Shown one piece after another: positions 21,549-34,785 of a DNA stretch of 64,000 nucleotides. The notes beneath the pieces are model-generated. The model ran no database searches and had not been told where the DNA came from. It was given only the letters and a program-made list of their open reading frames with translations. The stretch's first letter is position 1. Every line of letters begins with the position of its first letter. Both the position numbers and the translations under genes were made by a program. Origin of the DNA: Lamellibrachia satsuma. Its lineage: Eukaryota; Annelida; Polychaeta; Sabellida; Siboglinidae. Where the stretch lies: NCBI GenBank assembly GCA_033239005.1, contig BSQZ01000017.1, positions 11,066,872-11,130,871 of the forward strand, written 5' to 3'.

Positions 21549-21862
21549 GAGGAGGGAAGGTGACAGGTCATAGGGAGACAGGACGTAAGGAGACGGGAAG
21601 GAAAGGAACGGGAGGGAAGACAACCGGGGTGAAGGAGAGGGGAGTAGGGGAGACAGGAGGGAAGGAGAAGGGAGTGGGGGAGACGGGAGGGAAGACAAAC
21701 GGAGTGAAGGAGAGGGGAGTAGCGGAGACAGGAGGGAAGGAGAAGGGAGTGGGGGAGACGGGAGGGAAGACAACCGGAGTGAAGGAGAGGGGAGTAGCGG
21801 AGACAGGAGGGAAGGAGAAGGGAGTGGGGGAGACGGAAGGGAAGGGGTCAGGACAGAATGTG
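21545..21862 (+). repeat. Purine-rich tandem repeat in the ORF1 linker
   Basis: Imperfect repeat units built of gagacaggagggaaggagaa, ggagtgggggagacggga and agacaaccggagtgaaggag, about 60-75 bp per larger unit, three or more copies. In one frame it encodes GGKTTGVKERGVAETGGKEK-type repeats. It lies exactly between the zinc-finger and esterase domains. Confidence 0.9.
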
Positions 21863-21909
21863 ATGGAGGGGATCGAAAGGAAGAGTTATTCTGCAGCAGT
21901 GATAGAGGG

Positions 21910-22467
21910 GTGAGGAAGAGAGCGAGGGTGTTTGTGGGGGATTCGATAGTTAGGAAGACCGACAGAGTCTTAAACAAGGGAGATGATGTGGTGGTCTGCT
22001 TGCCTGGAGCCAAAATAGAGGCGATAACTGAGAGGGTAAAAAACATCGTAGGCTCGGCTAAGGGTGGATCTGTTTTAGTACACGTAGGGACAAATAACGT
22101 AGAGAGGGAGGGTACAACTGCCATAGTTAGGAAATATAGGCAGTTGGTCAGAACACTAAAACAGACGCGGGTTGAGCAGGTAATACTGTCAGGGATTTTA
22201 CCTGTAATGGGCAGGAGGGGTCATCAATATCGAAATTGTCGGGGGATGGCAATTAACATGTTAGTCCAGAGGCTGTGTAGGGAAGAGGAAGTTGGATTTG
22301 TGGATTTATGGGGAAGTTTTGTTGGGAGGGCTGATATGTACATGAAGGATGGGCCTTATTTAAGTAGAAAGGTGGCGGCAGTATTCGCGGACAAACTTTC
22401 AGCAGCAGTAGATAGCGACTTGGGTACAATGACAACTATTTTTGGAAGTAAACATTCTTTAAACTAG
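21910..22467 (+). CDS. CR1-like ORF1, SGNH esterase-like domain
   Basis: Esterase blocks are visible. Block I is VFVGDSIVRK with the nucleophile Ser in GDS (residues 8-10). Block III is VHVGTNN (around residues 58-64). The C-terminal block reads KDGPYLSRKVAAVFADKL, where family members usually have a catalytic His two residues after the DG (DG-x-H). Here that position is Tyr, so the catalytic dyad is probably broken. The reading frame itself is intact for 185 codons and ends two bases before the ORF2 frame opens at 22470. Confidence 0.85.
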   Translation: MRKRARVFVGDSIVRKTDRVLNKGDDVVVCLPGAKIEAITERVKNIVGSAKGGSVLVHVGTNNVEREGTTAIVRKYRQLVRTLKQTRVEQVILSGILPVMGRRGHQYRNCRGMAINMLVQRLCREEEVGFVDLWGSFVGRADMYMKDGPYLSRKVAAVFADKLSAAVDSDLGTMTTIFGSKHSLN

Positions 22468-22469
22468 AA

Positions 22470-23168
22470 GTGCAGGGGGGTTACCTAGAGGTGTCTCAAG
22501 CAGAACAAGAGGCCACTAGCACAGATAAACCAATATCAAATCATCCGAAAAACATCTCTGAAAAAGGTTATAGATGCGTATGTTTAAATGCAAGGAGCAT
22601 AGTAAATAAGAAAAACGAATTAAACATTATGGTAGAAGATATTGACCCTCACATAATTGGTATAAATGAATCATGGGCCAATATAGATATAACAGATGCT
22701 GAATTAGGACTGACAGGATACGTAATGTTTAGGAAAGATCGAATAGGAAGAAGGGGCGGGGGAGTTATTTTATATGTTAAAGAATCTATTCAGGCTTATG
22801 AAATAAAACTAGAAAGGGAAGCAGATTGCGATGAAGCTGTTTGGTGCAAAATTGTTTCAGGAAATTCAAAATTAACTATTGGATTAGTTTACCGAAGTCC
22901 AAACATAAACGAAGAGGACAACACCAAAATAAAAAACGCTATAAAGGAAGTTAGTAAAGGGGAATGTATCATAATGGGAGATTTTAACCATGGACACATA
23001 CAATGGAATTCTCTAGAGAGCACAGGGATTGAGGACCAACAATTTCTATGTTTAATCCAGGATAGCTTTCTTACTCAGCACGTACTAGAACCAACCAGGG
23101 GAGAAAATGTATTAGATATAGTTTTGTCATCACAAAAAAGAATTAGTGGACAATGTAAAAATATTTGA
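22470..23168 (+). CDS. CR1-like ORF2, endonuclease domain
   Basis: APE-type endonuclease motifs in order are LNARSIVNK, IIGINESW (catalytic Glu), GLVYRSP, and IIMGDFNHGHIQW (Asp/Asn). The frame is lost at an A6 run (23134-23139) one base longer than expected; copy D reads through the same place without the shift. The last motif, LGNSDHNQI with the catalytic Asp/His, is read in the next frame. Confidence 0.9.
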   Translation: MQGGYLEVSQAEQEATSTDKPISNHPKNISEKGYRCVCLNARSIVNKKNELNIMVEDIDPHIIGINESWANIDITDAELGLTGYVMFRKDRIGRRGGGVILYVKESIQAYEIKLEREADCDEAVWCKIVSGNSKLTIGLVYRSPNINEEDNTKIKNAIKEVSKGECIIMGDFNHGHIQWNSLESTGIEDQQFLCLIQDSFLTQHVLEPTRGENVLDIVLSSQKRISGQCKNI

Positions 23169-23823
23169 ACCATTGGGTAATAGTGACCATAATCAAATAC
23201 ATTTTGACATCAATGTAAAATCAGAAAGTAAAAATAAGAAAACGTACAAGAGAAACTTCCACAAAGGTAACTACAAAGATGTGAGAAAATACTTAGCACA
23301 GCTAGATTGGAATAACATGCTGATGAATAAGACTGCAATTGAATGTTGGAATATTCTAAAATATGAAATTGAGAGTATCATTGATAAATTTGTTCCCTTC
23401 CGAAAAAAAGGAAAATGGTGTAGAAAGAAACACTTGTCAAAAAAGGCAATTAGAAAAATAATGCTAAAACAAACTATGTGGAGGGTTTATAGGCGTACCA
23501 GAAAGGAAGAAGACTATGCAAAATACAAAGAGGCACTTAATGCAGCTACAACTGAAATCAGACAATCTAAAAGAAGCTATGAGCAAAAACTGGCATGTAA
23601 CATAAAAAATGACAGCAAGAGTTTTTATGCATATGCCAGGAGTAAACAAAACGTACAAGACAAGGTTGGACCTCTAGAAGACAGTGCTGGAAATATAATA
23701 TCACATGGGTTTTTAATGGCGGAAGACCTAAATGGTTACTTCAGTTCAGTGTTTACCAAAGAAGATATTAGTTCATTACCAGTTGCTGATGCTAAATTTC
23801 AGGGGCTAAATCTGACTATTTAG
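23146..23823 (+). CDS. CR1-like ORF2, endonuclease end and linker (shifted frame)
   Basis: Opens with NVKIFEPLGNSDHNQI (endonuclease C-terminal motif), then a Lys/Arg-rich linker (FVPFRKKGKWCRKKHLSKKA) and the pre-RT region ending FLMAEDLNGYFSSVFTKED. It is terminated by TAG at 23821-23823 because of a second one-base shift near 23798-23806. The correct frame continues KSDYLGPLVVTPEL into the RT. Confidence 0.88.
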   Translation: MDNVKIFEPLGNSDHNQIHFDINVKSESKNKKTYKRNFHKGNYKDVRKYLAQLDWNNMLMNKTAIECWNILKYEIESIIDKFVPFRKKGKWCRKKHLSKKAIRKIMLKQTMWRVYRRTRKEEDYAKYKEALNAATTEIRQSKRSYEQKLACNIKNDSKSFYAYARSKQNVQDKVGPLEDSAGNIISHGFLMAEDLNGYFSSVFTKEDISSLPVADAKFQGLNLTI

Positions 23824-23846
23824 GACCGTTAGTTGTAACTCCAGAA

Positions 23847-25343
23847 TTGGTAGCTAAGAAAATAAAGGCAATGAAGGATAACAAATCACCGGGAGTGGAT
23901 GGGATTCCTCCAAAATTACTAATGGAAACAGTAGATCAAATCAGTATACCACTTGCAAGAGTATTCAACTTGTCATTAAAAGAGGGAGTTGTTCCGTTTG
24001 AATGGAAAGAAGCAAACATCATACCATTATTTAAAAAGGGTTCGAGAAATAAGTCAGAGAATTACAGACCAGTGAGTTTAACGTCAGTGATTTGTAAATT
24101 ATTAGAAAGGTTAATTAAAGACCATATGGTGGACTTCCTCGTTAAGCATAAATTATTAAATTCATCTCAACATGGATTCCTTAAAGCGAGGTCATGCTTA
24201 ACAAATATGTTATGTTTTTTGGAAGAAATCACCAAGTGGATAGACGTGGGATCGCCAGTAGATATTATCTACTTAGATTTTCAGAAAGCTTTTGACAAAG
24301 TGCCACATCAAAGATTGCTACTTAAATTAAAAGCCCATGGTATCGGGGATAGCATAACTGACTGGATAGAACAATGGCTGACTGATAGAAGACAACGAGT
24401 TGTAGTAGATGGAGAAGTTTCAAATTGGAAATCGGTTTTGAGTGGGGAACCTCAAGGATCAGTATTAGGACCTATATTATTCTTAATTTATATCAATGAC
24501 TTGGACGAGAATATAACAAGTAACGTACTGAAATTTGCGGACGACACAAAACTGTTTAGAAAGGTTAATACTGATGGTGATAAACAACATTTACAAAACG
24601 ATCTAGACAGATTAGTGAAATGGTCTGAGAAATGGCATATGCTGTTCAATTTTGGGAAATGTAAATGCCTACATACAGGACATGGGAACTTGAATGTAAA
24701 CTATAAAATGGGAGCTACTGTTCTGGGTACTACTGTAAAAGAAAAGGACTTAGGAGTTACAATAAGCGCTGATATGAAAGTTTCAGAGCAGTGTGGTATT
24801 GCAGCTTCAAAGGGTAATCAAATTCTTGGATTGATTAGAAGAAACATAACATACAAGGGACAAAAGGTAATTATACCTCTTTATAAAGCAATAGTTAGAC
24901 CTCATTTAGAATACTGTATACAAGCATGGAGACCATATCGTAAGAAGGATATAGATACGCTTGAACGCATACAAAGGAGAGCAACTAAAATGATTCCAGA
25001 ACTTAGAGACCTTAGTTATGAAGAACGCCTGAAAGAATGTGGTTTAACAACTCTAGAGACAAGGAGGTTAAGAGGAGATCAGATTGAAGTTTTTAAGATA
25101 TTGAATGGGTATGAAAATATTGATAGAAATATGTTTTTCTCACTCAAGAAGGATAGCAGAACTAGAGGACATGAGGTAAAATTAGTAAAGGATCAATGTA
25201 GATTGGACATCAGGAAACACTCATTCTCACAGAGGACAATAAATGAATGGAACAAACTGTCTACAGATTGTGTAACTGCTAGCAGCGTGAATATGTTTAA
25301 AGACAAGGTTGACACATATATCAGAAGGGCGGGTTATAAGTAG
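23847..25343 (+). CDS. CR1-like ORF2, reverse transcriptase domain
   Basis: RT motifs in order are NKSPGVDGIP, ENYRPVSLTSV, IYLDFQKAFDKVPHQRLLLK, LSGEPQGSVLGPILF and VLKFADDTKLF (catalytic Asp pair intact). The C-terminal region has HLEYCIQAWRPY and TINEWNKLSTDCV, the typical end of CR1/L2-group proteins. The family GVPQG motif is GEPQG here. The frame begins without a conventional start because it is the continuation of ORF2 after a frameshift. Confidence 0.95.
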   Translation: MVAKKIKAMKDNKSPGVDGIPPKLLMETVDQISIPLARVFNLSLKEGVVPFEWKEANIIPLFKKGSRNKSENYRPVSLTSVICKLLERLIKDHMVDFLVKHKLLNSSQHGFLKARSCLTNMLCFLEEITKWIDVGSPVDIIYLDFQKAFDKVPHQRLLLKLKAHGIGDSITDWIEQWLTDRRQRVVVDGEVSNWKSVLSGEPQGSVLGPILFLIYINDLDENITSNVLKFADDTKLFRKVNTDGDKQHLQNDLDRLVKWSEKWHMLFNFGKCKCLHTGHGNLNVNYKMGATVLGTTVKEKDLGVTISADMKVSEQCGIAASKGNQILGLIRRNITYKGQKVIIPLYKAIVRPHLEYCIQAWRPYRKKDIDTLERIQRRATKMIPELRDLSYEERLKECGLTTLETRRLRGDQIEVFKILNGYENIDRNMFFSLKKDSRTRGHEVKLVKDQCRLDIRKHSFSQRTINEWNKLSTDCVTASSVNMFKDKVDTYIRRAGYK

Positions 25344-25634
25344 GTGAACATTGTTGGACTCTCGATAAGCCAATGGCTTCCTTGTCCACTTGCCATCTGG
25401 GCCTTTGGCTTGGATGGCAAATCTTGTTAAATCTTCTTGTTAAACACAGATATGTGTGGCGCCGGAAACTATAAAGCCGTGTTGACATCTGGGACTCGGT
25501 AAGTTCTTCAGCCACAGCCATTTTCCTTCGTCCAAATTAGAGGTTACATAAACCACTATGATTTTACTGACATATTTATAAGATTAAGATGGTTAGAAAA
25601 TGCAGTCGTTTTGAACTAAATAAAATAATAATAC

Positions 25635-25951
25635 CATATCCTTTAAAAGGTAAAGGTAAAGTCATCCCCCAGGCATTACGCCTTAGGAAGCCATGAAGGC
25701 TTATATGGCCAGTGCTTAAACCTGGTTTCTGTAGTGCGAAGCAACTTACAGTGCAGTTATACTGACTCCTGGACGGGACACTAGTCCATCGCAGGTACCT
25801 TCCAAACAGTGTTTGTACTCATTTGCAGCTGAGTAGACTGAGGCAAAGTAGGGTAAACGAAATTGCCTAAGCTTCGAAAACGAACCGTCTTGAACTCACA
25901 ACCCTTGAATTTAGAGTCCAACAACTTAACCACTAGGCCACGGCTGCCCCC
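25635..25951 (-). mobile_element. tRNA-derived SINE with Nin-DC/MESC-like body
   Basis: Read on the minus strand, it starts gggggcagccgtggcctagt with box A tggcctagtgg, then box B-like gttgtgagttcaagacgg. The body includes tgtcccgtccaggagtcagt and accaggtttaagcactggcc, and it ends in repeated aaaggtaaaggta complements. Body words resemble the central domains shared by SINEs of several invertebrate phyla; the superfamily name is inference. Confidence 0.75.
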
Positions 25952-27299
25952 GACCATATCCAGTACCTTTTATCAAAACATGGAGTGAGGAAACCAGGGA
26001 AACATTGACACCCTGAAATTAAGAATGCAATGCAAGGTAATAAACAGTTCGTGGGCCATTGTGATTCGAGGAATTGACGGGTTCCCGGTCACATCATGGA
26101 CACCCTGGATCCGACCGTGATTCGGGTATAAATGATAAGCATGAGAGGCACGGGACACTGTTTCTGAGGTGTCAAAAATCGATCTATCTGTTGCACACGA
26201 GTCCATCCTAAACACATTTTATGTCTTTGGAGCCAATGAAGTTGAGCGGAGGAGGATGTTTCCAGCTTTTCATGAGCATTTTACCGCTTTATCACGAGAA
26301 CTTGGATACCTAAAATAAGGTGGGGCATAACACCCACAGTAAGAGTCATGCAGAGCTACGAAGTCTCACACATTTGGCGTGAGACTCACGCATTTGGCTT
26401 CCATCTCACGCACTCGCGCAGCTATTTGTAGATCTCACGCACATTGGCCGTTTCAATTAATAATTAATATAATTCCTTAGGTATATTTTTATCAACATCG
26501 GTGACGTCGCGCGTAATCGTCACTTTCACACACGATTATCGACGGACAGCCCGCGTGACAACACATGTCTCACTGCAAGAATGATCATGATCACGGGTAT
26601 GGTCGGGGCTTGTTACGAGCGCTGGTCCCCCTCCTCGTTGGCACACTGACTGTCAAACTGGCAATGGACCGCCCACTGACATTTGAGCCAACAAACGATT
26701 TGCTTATTAAAAGTATACCTGGGCACACAACTAGACACATCCTAGTAGTAGCAACCTTGAAGTATTTAAGCCAGACGTGTGCAGGTTGGGTTAAAATGCT
26801 AGACGTCTACCATGTCATTTTTACTTTCGAAGTTAACAAAGACAGTGTGATAATTCAACGTGATGACCAGTTGAGTTCTTATATGAGAATAACTACGGTT
26901 CCGAGTGTGCTTTCTATAAACCTTGCTGCGCTCTTTTGAAATCGTCTAATATTGTTTATGTGTAATATGTATGTGGTCCCAGAAGACTGATACGAATGAC
27001 ACATAGGGAATTATCATATATCATGATGTTACATTAACTGTTTCAGAACAACTGAAAATATTTCGTCCCGTATTTAAATAAACCGCAACTGCATACATAA
27101 TGAAAAAATTATCAATCTGTCAATTATTTCCAGTGTATTATCAAAAGCTGTCCCCGATAGAAATTTGAATGAATAGAATTGCTTTTATCTGGTGCCCTAG
27201 TTGTTGGGAAACATAACACCATTTTTCAGTGTTTGGATCCTGCCAATATTTCTCGCATGTTCCTCTACACAACATGGCAGCTCTGGTCATAGACATGAT
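25952..27299. other. No recognised gene; short tctcacgca motif repeats
   Basis: Around 26360-26440 the word tctcacgca(tttggc) recurs four to five times. An unbroken frame at 26565-26939 (+, 124 codons) starts with ATG but matches nothing I recognise and has no clear promoter or poly(A) context. A short frame at 25973-26215 (-) is likewise unassigned. Confidence 0.4.
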
Positions 27300-27512
27300 A
27301 AGCTTTAACAAGATTTAACAAGATTTGCCACCCAAGCCAAAGGCCCAGATGGCAAGTGGACAAGGAAGCCATTGGCTTATCGAGAGTCCAACAATGTTCA
27401 CCTACTTATAACAACCCGCCCTCCTGATATATGTGTCAACCTTGTTTTTAAACATATTCACGCTGCTAGCAGTTACACAATCTGTAGACAATTTGTTCCA
27501 TTCATTAATGGA
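27300..27512 (-). mobile_element. CR1-like copy B, 5'-truncated 3' end
   Basis: Reverse complement of the last ~210 bp of copy A: the NEWNKL coding end, the stop region, ttggactctcgataagccaa, and the terminal cttgttaaat tandem (read here as atttaacaag twice). It is very similar to copy A, so this is a recent, heavily truncated insertion. Confidence 0.93.
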
Positions 27513-27714
27513 AATAACATACAATAAAAAAAATTGTGTGTCAAACTGTGGTTAACTGTATGTCTTCATGTGTGTTGCTGTCATGTTGCTGTGAATTACG
27601 CTCGCCATCATTAAAGTTTATAACGTTATTAGATATTTTGTTTTAGAAAAGGTCGAAAAAGGTGTTGTACGCATGTATCATGTATGTAAATTATTTGCCA
27701 TCACAACTCGTCCA

Positions 27715-27990
27715 CTCTGCAATATGTTTCAGAAAGCTGGCGTTTGACTGAAGCAGATGAGAGATAATTTTCAACCTTCCACACAACATATCTTTGAAAC
27801 ATCATGCCATTTTTCTGGCCACAAAAGATTTCTAACACAGAACTTCTGAAAGTAGCTGCTCATATTAACATGGATGACTTGTTCACCACAAGAATCGGCC
27901 AAGTTTTACCAAAGGACGATGACAATATGGCCAAAACAGCTGTGAGATAAACCCCGAAGGACAACGAAAACGAGGTAGACTAAAGAAACC
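27715..27990 (+). pseudogene. RTE-like retrotransposon fragment, C-terminal coding remnant
   Basis: Translation in one frame gives FFWPQKISNTELLKVAAHIN then MDDLFTTRIGQVLPKDDDNM and AKTAVR, interrupted by stops. This is the pattern (W..ISN..L......I...I..RR..WIGHVLR.....A..A..W) found near the C terminus of RTE-like polyproteins. Confidence 0.65.
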
Positions 27991-29640
27991 TCCGACTCCT
28001 GTGCTCTGTAACGGTGGTTTGACGTGCCAAAGTATATGAAAAAATATATATAATTTAAGTGCACCTATTTAAATTTTTATGAGTTCCCACAATGTCCCAC
28101 ACTAAAATCCATGAACCTGCTCTTTTGAATAAGCGCGTTAGCATTGACACGCGATTGTTTCAACGCAAGGCAAACAATTTGCGCGAAGTGCGTGTCGTAC
28201 TTCCGTCGACAATCTCAAGCGATTTCACATTTACCTTGCAACAGAGGCGTCACGGGTTATTTCGGGCAGCCTATGTTCTAATTACAATGTAATTGACCCC
28301 AATTCTGATTGTAATACCCTATCAACTGAAACAGCGCTTCCGAATGACCTGTTGAAGGTCAGTGACAGCCACAAAGGGGTGGTACGGCTTCAACTGAATC
28401 GAAGCGAAGCTTTTGACATCGACCGACATAAACATGCAGCTTACATGCTGTTAAAAAAAACACGGAAAACATCGTCTGTTGGGTCGAAGGGTATGCCTGT
28501 CATGGTTCGTTGCCTATATCCAGCACAGACAATACAGTAGTTCAGCTGCCCGTGAACATTCAAGAGATCACCAAATGAACTGCGGCTAGTCCAACAAGGG
28601 TTTATTACTATTGACCGGCCAGCACGTTCTTCAAATTAGTTTCTCACATAACAGTCCAGGCGAAGTTGGTGCTTCTGTTGACGCATCTGACAAGACCCAT
28701 TTGTGAAAGACCCCACTTGCTGGCTTGCATGGCTTCAGATTCAATACACATTCTTGGCCAATGACGCACACTGTATGCTTGATGCGGTGTTGTGGGTGAC
28801 GTTGACAACCAGTCGGAAAAAAATTGTGAAGATTGAAAAAGGTGTTCCAATACAAAGACGGAGAAAAACAAAGTGTTCTTTATGTGTGCACAGCAACGTG
28901 GTGAATAGCAGGAAACAGCGCCGTGCACGGGTGGCATTTCCCTCATGTCTGGCACGGCGACACTCTGAGAGGTTGGTATTGATCGAGTGATGTGTATAAC
29001 AGCAGCTAGGCGATGAAAGTTTATTCCATCATGCACTTCCTTTATCTTCATAGCTTGAAGCTTTCAAGTTTATGTATTGATTGTTGAAATGACTGTGTTT
29101 GTTTATTTATTTTTAAACTACGTTATAGCGAATCCACCTACGTTACAATATTGTGTCATATTATTTATTTTCTACATATTAATTGGTGAAATAACTCTGT
29201 ATTGCATATCCCGTTTTAGATATTGTGTACTATTTTCTAGGTAATATTTTTATTGTCGTTGTTCACGCGATACGTGAAATATGTTCATCAACGGACTACC
29301 TGTCATGTGTGCCTCTTCGAGTCTTGCTAAGGGATCATCTACAAACAAGTTCGGCTTTAATTCTCATTATATGATGAAAAGCTAGGTTTGTGCATAAATG
29401 TTAGTTCGGTATTGTATATAGATATGATCTATTCCATTGTTGCACATTTAATCGGACCGGCAATTAATGTATTGGGGCATATATTTATTACTAGTGATAT
29501 TTAATGGTGACAGATTCGTAAATTTCAGATTACTAACTCCATACAGCCCCTTCTGGGGACAGCAGCATGATAAACCGCCGTCGTTGTATATTTGCCCCTT
29601 ATTTGATATGTGTGCTATATTTATATTTGTAATACTAACA
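27991..29640. other. No recognised gene
   Basis: Several short open frames (28092-28292, 28352-28540 and 28703-28990, +) lie close together and may be remains of one degenerate coding region. I recognised no domain. A Cys/Arg-rich stretch (RRRKTKCSLC at about 28860) is visible in the last. Confidence 0.35.
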
Positions 29641-29659
29641 CTTGTACATATAAGGGCCA

Positions 29660-29665
29660 AATAAA
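29660..29665 (+). terminator. Possible poly(A) signal
   Basis: AATAAA followed by a GT-rich stretch (catgtgtctgcttgtctgtt). It could end a transcript or a transposon, but no gene upstream is recognised. Confidence 0.25.
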
Positions 29666-32160
<2,495 letters not shown>

Positions 32161-32175
32161 CACGGCACATATAAA

Positions 32176-32478
32176 TGCCGGAGAAGGTCAAAAGTCAAAT
32201 ATTTGAAATTGTTGCCACCGAAAACCTGTGGTTTGACAATACACTTACGGCTCTAGGTGATGTAGTTTTTAAGATGCTTGGAAAATTAGTTTTAACGACA
32301 ATCATCTTTAAATATGGCGGATATGAATGTCGGAAGAGGTCAAAACTAAAATATTTTAAATCGTTGTCCCCGAAAACCTGTGTTTTGACAGTACACTTAC
32401 GGCTCTATATGGTGCAATTTTCAAGATATGGGGAAAATTGGCATACATGTTGGAAAAGTGCCACAAAAAAGCATTATG
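32176..32478. repeat. Two diverged tandem copies of a 152-bp unit
   Basis: Start points at 32176 and 32328. Shared words include aggtcaaaa, ccgaaaacctgtg, tttgaca and tacacttacggctcta, with about 20 percent differences by eye. Confidence 0.85.
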
Positions 32479-32629
32479 TTATGCTATTATATGCCCCTTT
32501 TGTACCGGAAATGATTTGGAATGATTTAATGAACACATTGAGATACACAAATACAAGTAAGGACGTCGACAGAAAGCTGTGTAAGTTAGGCTAGTTAAAT
32601 CTGATTCGTTAAATGGTTCAGCCCATCGA

Positions 32630-33010
32630 GAATCCGGTTCACTTATGTGCAGGTGTGTAGTGAGTGACTAGCTTAAGTAATGTGCCCAGTCTGTTTAATA
32701 AAATTGTCTATTTCTGTTCAAATCATCGAAAGAATTTAGTTTAGTCCTTAGATGATAGATCTGGACCAAAATAGTGGATATCCAAAATGTAAACACTGTG
32801 TGGGTCAATGCTGATCATGGGCGTGACTTCCATCCTCTGGCTGATCACATGACAAAGTTACAAAAATTCACCAAGGAAGAAAATCGTTGCTTTTCAGCAT
32901 TTCGATTATCACTTCAGTTTATGCCTGAACAAGTATTAACTATTTTAATTGTTTGTCTGATGGTTTCACAAAAACTACATTCAAAAGTTGCACAAACGAG
33001 CTAGCATGTT
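32630..33010 (+). repeat. Dispersed repeat, copy 2 (pairs with 7120-7505)
   Basis: Same orientation and length as the copy inside the TSC1-intron MITE, with shared words through the whole stretch (aatccggttca at the left, aaacgagctagcatg at the right). The flanking terminal repeats and 27-bp array of copy 1 were not seen here. Confidence 0.85.
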
Positions 33011-33410
33011 GGTCTCAAGTAATTATGCTCCTAACAACCCAATATTGGGGTATCGCAGGAGTTTGGACTAATGGCTTTTAGTGTCTCTTCCAAAAGACGC
33101 AGGCAAAGTGGGTAACGAAGTTGCCAGAAATAGCAGGAATAATACCCTTGCAGAGGCGCTGCTAACAATGATCACGTGCCGCTTATAGCCAATGAGATTG
33201 CACAGAAGCGACCTCCAATCAGATTACGCGTGGTCGGAAGGTAGACTTTAAAAGAGTGATAAAAGGTCCCGATTTACCCATTTCAAAAATTAAAAAGATG
33301 CTTCACTGAAGCTGAAGACGTCTTTGATTAAAATTTTCGCCATTTTGAACCGGGAGCTGTAGTACACACAACTGAAATGACAAATACACGTACAAAGTAA
33401 TACATTTTTA
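33011..33410. other. Possible SINE relic
   Basis: 33108-33135 (aggcaaagtgggtaacgaag) resembles the head-proximal part of the SINE at 25635-25951 (aggcaaagtagggtaaacga). The rest is not recognisable. Confidence 0.3.
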
Positions 33411-33525
33411 CCAGTAATGGGAAGCAGGGGTCAGGGATTTTAAAATTGCCAGAGGATGGCAATTAACATGCTAGTCCAGCAGCTATGTAGGGAAGAAGAA
33501 GTTGGATTTGTGGAGATGTTTTGTT
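33411..33525 (+). pseudogene. CR1-like ORF1 (esterase region) fragment
   Basis: Close match to 22203-22308 of copy A: agtaatgggaagcaggggtc, aggatggcaattaacatgct, atgtagggaagaagaagttg. It has small indels and is not open. It is isolated from any other CR1 part. Confidence 0.85.
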
Positions 33526-34334
33526 AAGTTACACATAGCTCTCAAAGGTTACATACACCACTCATATATTTCTGGTAGTACTTGGCGAGAGTGTCAACTG
33601 CGCTAGACCGCAGTGTGTCAGTCAGTCATTGATTTAGGACATGAGTTGACCTAGGGATGAGTCGCTAGCTGCATTGCCTAGTGCGTGGATGTGTAGTCTT
33701 AAAGTTCAAGTGATCATGTAGTTCTTTCTCTGTTGTCATAGAGCTCAGCTGACTGTGACGGTATGGATCTGGAAAGGTAATACTTAACAACTACTTCGTC
33801 ATGGAGTACGTCAAATTGTTATTCAGCATTGTATACAGTTTTGTTGATGTCTGAATATGCATATTTGTATGTTCTGCTAAGTGAGAACTACCTGTGAAAT
33901 AGTGTGTTTGATCATTTATTACCTTGGCTCTAATTAATCCTTGGCTCTAATTAATCCTTGGCTCTAAATTAATCAACTGGTGCAAGATCTTCAACATTCA
34001 TTAGAAAATGTTGTTGTTGAGTTTTTTAGATGAAATATGTTATTTTAGCCTCATTACACAACAATTTACTGCATCGTGAAATGTTGTTCTTTTATATGTG
34101 GGTTTCAATGTATCACTGACTGAAAATGAAATGATAAACTCATCTACATAAGAGTAAATAAAGAATGTGTAGGTTTTTCTTTACATCTTATAAACCTCTA
34201 TGACAATATCTGTATCATGACAATTAATACATAGATCCAAGACAAAGAACATCCTTGAATTGAATGAATGAATGCCAAGGTGATTTTCCAGTCTCTGACT
34301 AACACTGCTGGCCCCATATGGAGTGAGAGTGTTT
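33526..34334. other. No recognised gene
   Basis: Contains three tandem copies of ttggctctaattaatcc at about 33924-33978. Otherwise it is unique and AT-rich. Confidence 0.4.
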
Positions 34335-34785
34335 CACTTTATAGACGACAGATGCTAGCACAAGAGTTGTCCGATCACTGACCTGTTCCGTCCTTTTTTC
34401 CTCAGTCAATAAGGCCGAAACATCAAAGTTAGAATCTGCAATTAACTGGCTTTTATGTATAAATTCCCTACGTTGCCCTACCTTTGTGTAAATATATTTA
34501 TGTCAAACATAGCCAGGATACTAAATGCGTGACAGATCAAACACACAGGTCTTGAATCATTCTCTGGTCTTAATTAATTCACCACATTTATTTATCATTC
34601 ATCTAATTAACCATACACTAAATAAGGCAATAATAATGTGATTCTCTGATAATCAGTTAGAATATCACAATGTGTGAATTTGTTACTGATGACTAGTGGT
34701 GTGACAGTTCCGCTCCAGAAAGTAACAGAACAAATACCTGCCAATACCCACTGTTTCGGTTCTAGACCCGGTGTAACTGGCCCTG
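34335..34785 (-). mobile_element. Unnamed interspersed repeat H, copy 1
   Basis: About 430 bp match the reverse complement of 38783-39207 (gctagcatctgtcg at one end, ccgggtctagaacc at the other). The end at 34705-34775 is an imperfect hairpin (gttccgctccagaaagtaac ... ggttctagacccgg). It abuts the broken reverse transcriptase of the RTE-like element to its right. No coding capacity was recognised. Confidence 0.85.

Larger units (their letters stand above)
21060..25450 (+). mobile_element. CR1-like non-LTR retrotransposon, copy A, nearly full length
   Basis: Two-ORF element. ORF1 carries a zinc-finger and coiled-coil start followed by an SGNH/GDSL-type esterase domain. ORF2 carries an APE-type endonuclease and reverse transcriptase. 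It ends without poly(A) in a short tandem tail (cttgttaaat repeated) that also ends copies B and D. ORF1 crosses three frames and ORF2 has two small frameshifts, so it is decayed but young-looking. The exact 5' end is not defined. The CR1-group assignment rests on ORF1 domain content, the RT motifs and the poly(A)-less tail. Confidence 0.93.

Noticed and set aside
21384..22124. 246-codon minus-strand Ser/Pro-rich frame
   Set aside because: Antisense of the purine-rich linker of CR1 ORF1, which is clearly the coding strand.
26565..26939. 124-codon frame starting with ATG
   Set aside because: No motif, splice sites or poly(A) context recognised; kept only as a note in the surrounding region.
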